Below, piece after piece: positions 5,733 to 9,152 of a DNA stretch of 9,152 bases. The stretch's first letter is position 1. Each line of letters begins with the position of its first letter. The notes beneath the pieces were generated by a model, which worked only from the letters and a program-made list of their open reading frames with translations, searched no databases and had not been told where the DNA came from. Both the position numbers and the translations under genes were made by a program. Source of the DNA: an uncultured Stomatobaculum sp. (lineage in GTDB: Bacteria; Bacillota; Clostridia; Lachnospirales; Lachnospiraceae); contig CALLVJ010000104.1 of NCBI GenBank assembly GCA_938010625.1, positions 1 to 9,152 of the forward strand. The letters run 5' to 3'.

Positions 5733-6713
5733 ATGACGGAGGTGATAGGTGTTCGCTTTCGCGAAATTGGAAGTATTGAGACTTATAGTGCTGGTGAAGA
5801 ACAGTTTCGGCGCGGCGACCATGTGCTCTGTGAGACGCAGTGCGGTGTGGAGTACGGAACCGTGATTCTGGGAAATTATATGCTCTGCAGTTGCAAGGAA
5901 GAAAATCCGCCGCGGGCTATCCTCGGACGGGCCACGGAGGAAGATGCCGCGCAGGCGGCGGCCTATAAAAGCAAGGAGCAGGAGGCATTGCTGTTTTGCC
6001 GGAAGAAGGCAGAGGCACTTGGTCTCAACATGAAAATTATCTCGGTGGTTTTTTCACTCCGGGATGACAAAGTGCTGTTCTTTTTCAGCGCAGATACGCG
6101 CGTGGATTTCCGCATGCTGGTCAAGGAGCTCGGCGCACAGTATCAGCGGCATATTGAGCTGCGCCAGATTGGCGCGCGCGACGAGACCAGGTTGCTCGGC
6201 GGCATGGGAAATTGCGGGCGACCGCTCTGCTGCCACTCGTATCTCTCAGAATTCATGCCGGTTTCGATCAAGATGGCAAAGGAGCAGGGCCTTGCTTTGA
6301 ATCCGCAGAAAATCAGCGGAGCCTGTGGTCGTCTCATGTGTTGTCTGAAGCATGAGACAGAGATCTATGCGGAGCTCAACAAAACTTTGCCGCGCAAGGG
6401 AGACAGCGTACAGCTCCAGGACGGCGTGCGGGGCGATGTGGTAGAAGTCAGTGTCCTGAAGCAGATGCTGCGCGTCGTCTGCTATGTGGACGGAGAAAAG
6501 GAACTCCGGGATGTCTCGGTCGCGGATACAACGATTATCGAGCGGAAGAAAAAAGGTGTGCCGACGGCGCAGAAGCGCGTCACAGAGGCGCAGCGGGAAA
6601 GCCGCGAAAAGAGGAATGGAGAATCTGCAGCAAAGCCGCGCGAGGGGAAGGCAAGACCCGGGAAGCGGGGGGATGCTCAGCAGTGGGAGCGGAATCCGGA
6701 GAAGCGAAAGTGA
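5733..6713 (+). CDS. ricT: RicT/YaaT, PSP1-domain Fe-S protein
   Basis: 326 residues. In B. subtilis, RicT works with RicA and RicF in a complex carrying 4Fe-4S clusters that acts with RNase Y in mRNA processing and influences sporulation, competence and biofilm. The PSP1 domain covers about 55-210. It contains the conserved cysteine clusters GNCGRPLCC (159-167; Cys161, 166, 167) and GACGRLMCC (196-204; Cys198, 203, 204). FSADTRVDFRMLVKELG (118-134) is another family signature. Residues 270-326 form a Lys/Arg/Glu-rich tail with little hydrophobic content, probably disordered and perhaps RNA-binding. This tail is longer than I would expect for B. subtilis RicT. ATG 5733 has GGAGGGAG (5717-5724) upstream and lies 6 bases after holB, its usual partner in Firmicutes. 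The final codons overlap trmN6 by 4 bases. Confidence 0.92.
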   Translation: MTEVIGVRFREIGSIETYSAGEEQFRRGDHVLCETQCGVEYGTVILGNYMLCSCKEENPPRAILGRATEEDAAQAAAYKSKEQEALLFCRKKAEALGLNMKIISVVFSLRDDKVLFFFSADTRVDFRMLVKELGAQYQRHIELRQIGARDETRLLGGMGNCGRPLCCHSYLSEFMPVSIKMAKEQGLALNPQKISGACGRLMCCLKHETEIYAELNKTLPRKGDSVQLQDGVRGDVVEVSVLKQMLRVVCYVDGEKELRDVSVADTTIIERKKKGVPTAQKRVTEAQRESREKRNGESAAKPREGKARPGKRGDAQQWERNPEKRK

Positions 6714-7441
6714 TCTCCTTAAAGCCGGGAGAGCGCATTGACGACCTGCAGAGGAGCGCACTCGGCATCATTCAGAATCCGTCGTATTTCTGTTTCGGGA
6801 CAGATGCAGTGCTGCTCAGCGGTTTTGTGCGAGCCAATGCGAAGGAAAGAGTCGCAGATCTCTGCACAGGCAATGGAATTATACCGCTGCTACTCTCCGC
6901 AAAGACGCGCGCGGCAGCAATCATTGGAGTGGAAATTCAGCCGGAAATTGCAGATATGGCGCGACGCAGTGTCGCATTCAATGGACTTGAGATGAGAATC
7001 CAGATTTTGACCGGAGATTTGCGCACACGACTTGCTGGAGAGAGCGGAAGTTTTGATGTGGTGAGCTGCAATCCGCCCTATATGGCGATAGGGCGCGGAG
7101 AACACAGTCAGGTGACAAGCCATGCGATTGCTCGCCAGGAACTTTGCTGCACTCTCGGAGAGGTGGTGGCAGAGATAGCGCGTCTCCTGAAAAATGGCGG
7201 ACGCGCTTATTTTGTGTACAGACCGAATCGCCTAGACGAGCTTTTTGCAGCTTGTGAACGCGAAGGTCTTACGCCCAAGCGCATAAAATTCGCGCATCCC
7301 TACATGGACCGCGAGGCGAACCTAGTGCTGCTCGAAGCAGTGAAGTGTGGCGGACACTTTTTACGGGTGGAGGCACCAATTGTTGTATTTCGTGCGCCGG
7401 GTATTTACACAGATGAGATCCGGGAGATTTACGGATATTAA
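6710..7441 (+). CDS. trmN6: tRNA1(Val) (adenine-37-N6)-methyltransferase-like protein
   Basis: 243 residues from GTG 6710, matching E. coli TrmN6 (YfiC, 245) and Bacillus YabB. This is a Rossmann-fold S-adenosylmethionine methyltransferase. The cofactor loop DLCTGNGIIP is at 50-59, IGVEIQPE (72-79) is the ribose-binding acidic strand end, and NPPY (121-124) is the adenine-N6 catalytic motif. FGTDAVLLSGF (29-39) is typical of the family. The E. coli enzyme makes m6A37 in tRNA-Val; in Firmicutes the exact target is less certain. The frame is open to GTG 6683, but GTG 6710 overlaps the ricT stop as GTGA, has GGAGAAG (6698-6704) five bases upstream and begins the conserved part, so I prefer it. 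rsmI follows after 10 bases, as in the Firmicutes order yabB-yabC. Confidence 0.88.
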   Translation: MISLKPGERIDDLQRSALGIIQNPSYFCFGTDAVLLSGFVRANAKERVADLCTGNGIIPLLLSAKTRAAAIIGVEIQPEIADMARRSVAFNGLEMRIQILTGDLRTRLAGESGSFDVVSCNPPYMAIGRGEHSQVTSHAIARQELCCTLGEVVAEIARLLKNGGRAYFVYRPNRLDELFAACEREGLTPKRIKFAHPYMDREANLVLLEAVKCGGHFLRVEAPIVVFRAPGIYTDEIREIYGY

Positions 7442-7451
7442 GGAGAGAGCA

Positions 7452-8309
7452 GTGGAAGAACGTGGAAAAATATATCTGGTTGCAACGCCAATTGGCAATC
7501 TTTCGGATATGAGTCCCCGTGCGATTGAGACTCTGCGAGAGGTAGATCTCATTGCGGCGGAAGACACCCGGAATACCATTAAGCTCTTGAATCACTTTGA
7601 AATCCGGACACATATGACAAGCTATCATGAGTACAACCGGACGGAAAAGGCATATGAGCTCATCCTGAGAGCAGAGAAGGGGGAGACGATTGCGGTCGTG
7701 ACCGATGCTGGTATGCCTGCCATTTCGGATCCGGGAGAAGTTTTAGTACGCTTGGCGCTGGATGCAGGCATTGAAGTTACGATTGTGCCGGGCCCCTGTG
7801 CCGCCGTGAGTGCGCTTGCGATCAGCGGACAAGCGACCGGCCGCTTTGTCTTTGAGGCATTTTTGCCACAGGACAAAAAGGAGCGCAGGGCGAGACTGGA
7901 AGCGCTTCGGGATGAGACGAGAACCATGATTCTCTATGAAGCACCGCACCGGCTCACGCGGACACTGACAGAACTTGCAGAGGTGCTTGGCAAAGATCGG
8001 CAGCTGAGCTTAGTGCGCGAGCTCACGAAGCGGTATGAGGAGGTACAGAGAGGCAGCTTTTTGTTTTTTTTGCAACGCTATGCAGATGAGGCGGGGCGCG
8101 CTGAGATTCGTGGCGAATATGTGCTGGTTATTGCCGGAAAGAGTGAGGAAGAACTACGGGCAGAAGAGGCAGAGGCATTTGCAGACCTCACACCGGCAGA
8201 ACATGTCGCCTGGTATGAAGCCCAGGGGTTTAACCGGAAGGAAGCCATGAAAAAAGTTGCAAAAGACCGCGGAATCAGCCGCAGAGAGCTCTATCACATG
8301 TTGCTCTGA
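7452..8309 (+). CDS. rsmI: 16S rRNA (cytidine-1402-2'-O)-methyltransferase
   Basis: 285 residues, the normal length of RsmI. It methylates the ribose of C1402 in the ribosomal decoding centre using S-adenosylmethionine. It belongs to the tetrapyrrole-methylase fold, seen in: LVATPIGNLSDMSPRA (9-24), AEDTR (36-40), SYHEYN (57-62), VTDAGMPAISDPG (83-95), VPGPCAAVSALAISG (112-126), YEAPHRL (162-168), RELTKRYEEVQRG (189-201) and RGEYVLVI (220-227). The C-terminal helical part ends with NRKEAMKKVAKDRGISRREL (261-280), a helix-turn-helix-like tail common in the family. The frame is open to an ATG at 7347 inside trmN6, but GTG 7452 has AAGGAG (7440-7445) six bases upstream and begins the conserved domain. 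It is probably the last gene of the operon that starts at 2150; no terminator is visible after it. Confidence 0.95.
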   Translation: MEERGKIYLVATPIGNLSDMSPRAIETLREVDLIAAEDTRNTIKLLNHFEIRTHMTSYHEYNRTEKAYELILRAEKGETIAVVTDAGMPAISDPGEVLVRLALDAGIEVTIVPGPCAAVSALAISGQATGRFVFEAFLPQDKKERRARLEALRDETRTMILYEAPHRLTRTLTELAEVLGKDRQLSLVRELTKRYEEVQRGSFLFFLQRYADEAGRAEIRGEYVLVIAGKSEEELRAEEAEAFADLTPAEHVAWYEAQGFNRKEAMKKVAKDRGISRRELYHMLL

Positions 8310-8311
8310 TA

Positions 8312-8320
8312 TGTTAAACT
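8312..8320 (+). promoter_or_regulatory. Possible extended -10 promoter for metG
   Basis: TGTTAAACT gives a TGn element (8312-8314) and the box TAAACT (8315-8320) in the 43-base gap before metG. No good -35 box is seen at the usual distance. It overlaps CTAGTA (8319-8324), the reverse complement of the TACTAG seen twice near 2040 and 2090. Read-through from rsmI is also possible. Confidence 0.3.
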
Positions 8321-8352
8321 AGTAAGAATCGAAGAATATGTGGAGGCTGACT

Positions 8353-9152
8353 ATGGGAGAAAAGATCAAAAAACCCTATTATATCACGACGGCGATTGCC
8401 TATGCTTCCGGCAAGCCGCACATTGGCAATACCTATGAGATTATTCTGGCGGACGCCATTGCCCGCTTTAAGCGCGAAGAAGGCTTTGATGTGCATTTCC
8501 AGACTGGAACGGATGAGCACGGTCAGAAGATTGAGGATAAAGCAAAGGATGTCGGCATGACGCCGAAGGCTTATGTTGACAAGGTTTCAGCAGAAATTCA
8601 GCGCATCTGGGATCTCATGAATACGTCCTATGACCGCTTTATGCGCACCACCGACCCTTACCACGAGAGGCAGGTTCAGAAAATTTTCAAAAAGCTCTAC
8701 GAGCAGGGGGATATTTATAAAGGCTGCTACGAAGGCCTTTATTGTACGCCTTGTGAGAGCTTCTGGACCGAGTCACAGCTTGTGGACGGCAAGTGCCCGA
8801 CCTGCGGCAGAGAGGTGAAGCCGGCTTCGGAGGAGGCTTACTTCTTCCGCATGAGCAAATATGCAGATCGTTTGATTCGGTACATCGAAGAGCATCCGGA
8901 GTTCATTCAGCCGGTCTCCCGCAAGAATGAGATGATGAATAACTTCCTGAAGCCGGGGTTACAGGATCTCTGTGTGTCCCGCACCAGCTTTGACTGGGGT
9001 ATTCCGGTTGACTTTGCACCGGGTCATGTGGTCTATGTCTGGCTTGATGCACTGACCAACTATACGACTGGCATCGGCTATGACGCGGATGGCAACAGCA
9101 GCGAGCTCTACAAGAAATACTGGCCGGCAGATCTGCATCTGATTGGCAAAGA
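8353..9152 (+). CDS. metG: Methionyl-tRNA synthetase (N-terminal 266 residues, cut by window edge)
   Basis: Only the first 266 codons are inside the window and the frame is open at the edge. This class I aminoacyl-tRNA synthetase joins methionine to tRNA-Met with ATP. The HIGH motif appears as HIGN at 23-26, preceded by PYYITTAIAYASGKP. GTDEHGQKI (52-60) and WLDALTNY (230-237) are family signatures. Zinc ligands are CTPC (Cys131, Cys134) and CPTC (Cys148, Cys151), one C-x2-C ... C-x2-C knuckle as in Firmicutes/Thermus-type enzymes. The KMSKS loop and anticodon-binding domain lie outside the window. ATG 8353 has TGGAGG (8341-8346) six bases upstream. Codons look more C-ending than in the genes before it, as expected for a highly expressed gene. 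The position after rsmI matches the Bacillus order yabC-(abrB)-metS. Confidence 0.97.
   Translation, partial: MGEKIKKPYYITTAIAYASGKPHIGNTYEIILADAIARFKREEGFDVHFQTGTDEHGQKIEDKAKDVGMTPKAYVDKVSAEIQRIWDLMNTSYDRFMRTTDPYHERQVQKIFKKLYEQGDIYKGCYEGLYCTPCESFWTESQLVDGKCPTCGREVKPASEEAYFFRMSKYADRLIRYIEEHPEFIQPVSRKNEMMNNFLKPGLQDLCVSRTSFDWGIPVDFAPGHVVYVWLDALTNYTTGIGYDADGNSSELYKKYWPADLHLIGK

Noticed and set aside
8310..8352. T-box or riboswitch in front of metG
   Set aside because: The gap is only 43 bases and no stem arrangement or T-box sequence is seen; rsmI coding sequence fills the space upstream.

Overview
The window looks like chromosomal DNA of a Gram-positive anaerobe of the class Clostridia, most likely Lachnospiraceae. 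The gene order tmk-like kinase - holB - ricT - trmN6 - rsmI - metG is a Firmicutes arrangement. The secreted Gly/Trp/Tyr-rich wall-binding modules and the membrane-anchored sigma-2-like fusion fit Lachnospiraceae. The DNA is moderately GC-rich with strong AGGAGG-type ribosome sites and several TTG/GTG starts. Family placement is an inference; no rRNA or species marker is present. All genes are on the + strand, and no mobile element, CRISPR array or origin was seen.

Layout. (1) 1-58 is the 3' part of tRNA-Lys(UUU), followed at 71-99 by an intrinsic terminator. (2) nth (endonuclease III) starts just 17 bases beyond that terminator, and trmL (tRNA wobble 2'-O-methyltransferase) follows after a 175-base gap that can form a pseudoknot and a 10-bp hairpin. 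(3) A self-contained unit with a good promoter (1536-1564) and a strong terminator (1995-2026) encodes a small secreted protein with cell-wall-binding-type repeats. (4) From an extended -10 promoter at 2112-2120 runs a compact, probably single operon: a 673-residue membrane protein with a sigma-region-2-like cytoplasmic domain and a large extracellular part, a divergent guanylate-kinase-family protein, holB, ricT, trmN6 and rsmI. Gaps in it are 3-10 bases or genes overlap. (5) metG (methionyl-tRNA synthetase) starts at 8353 and runs off the right edge.

How the genes relate. Most are information-processing housekeeping: DNA repair (nth), clamp loading (holB), mRNA-processing cofactor (ricT), tRNA and rRNA methylation (trmL, trmN6, rsmI) and tRNA charging (metG). 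The unusual part is 1617-4171. There, a secreted wall-repeat protein sits next to a membrane protein whose extracellular region starts with a similar module (AY-x-GW ... YCF-x-(D/E)DG) and whose inside carries a sigma-2-like domain with no visible region 4. It may be a one-polypeptide envelope-to-cytoplasm signalling device. This is the best candidate here for something undescribed, but its function is inferred only from domain layout.
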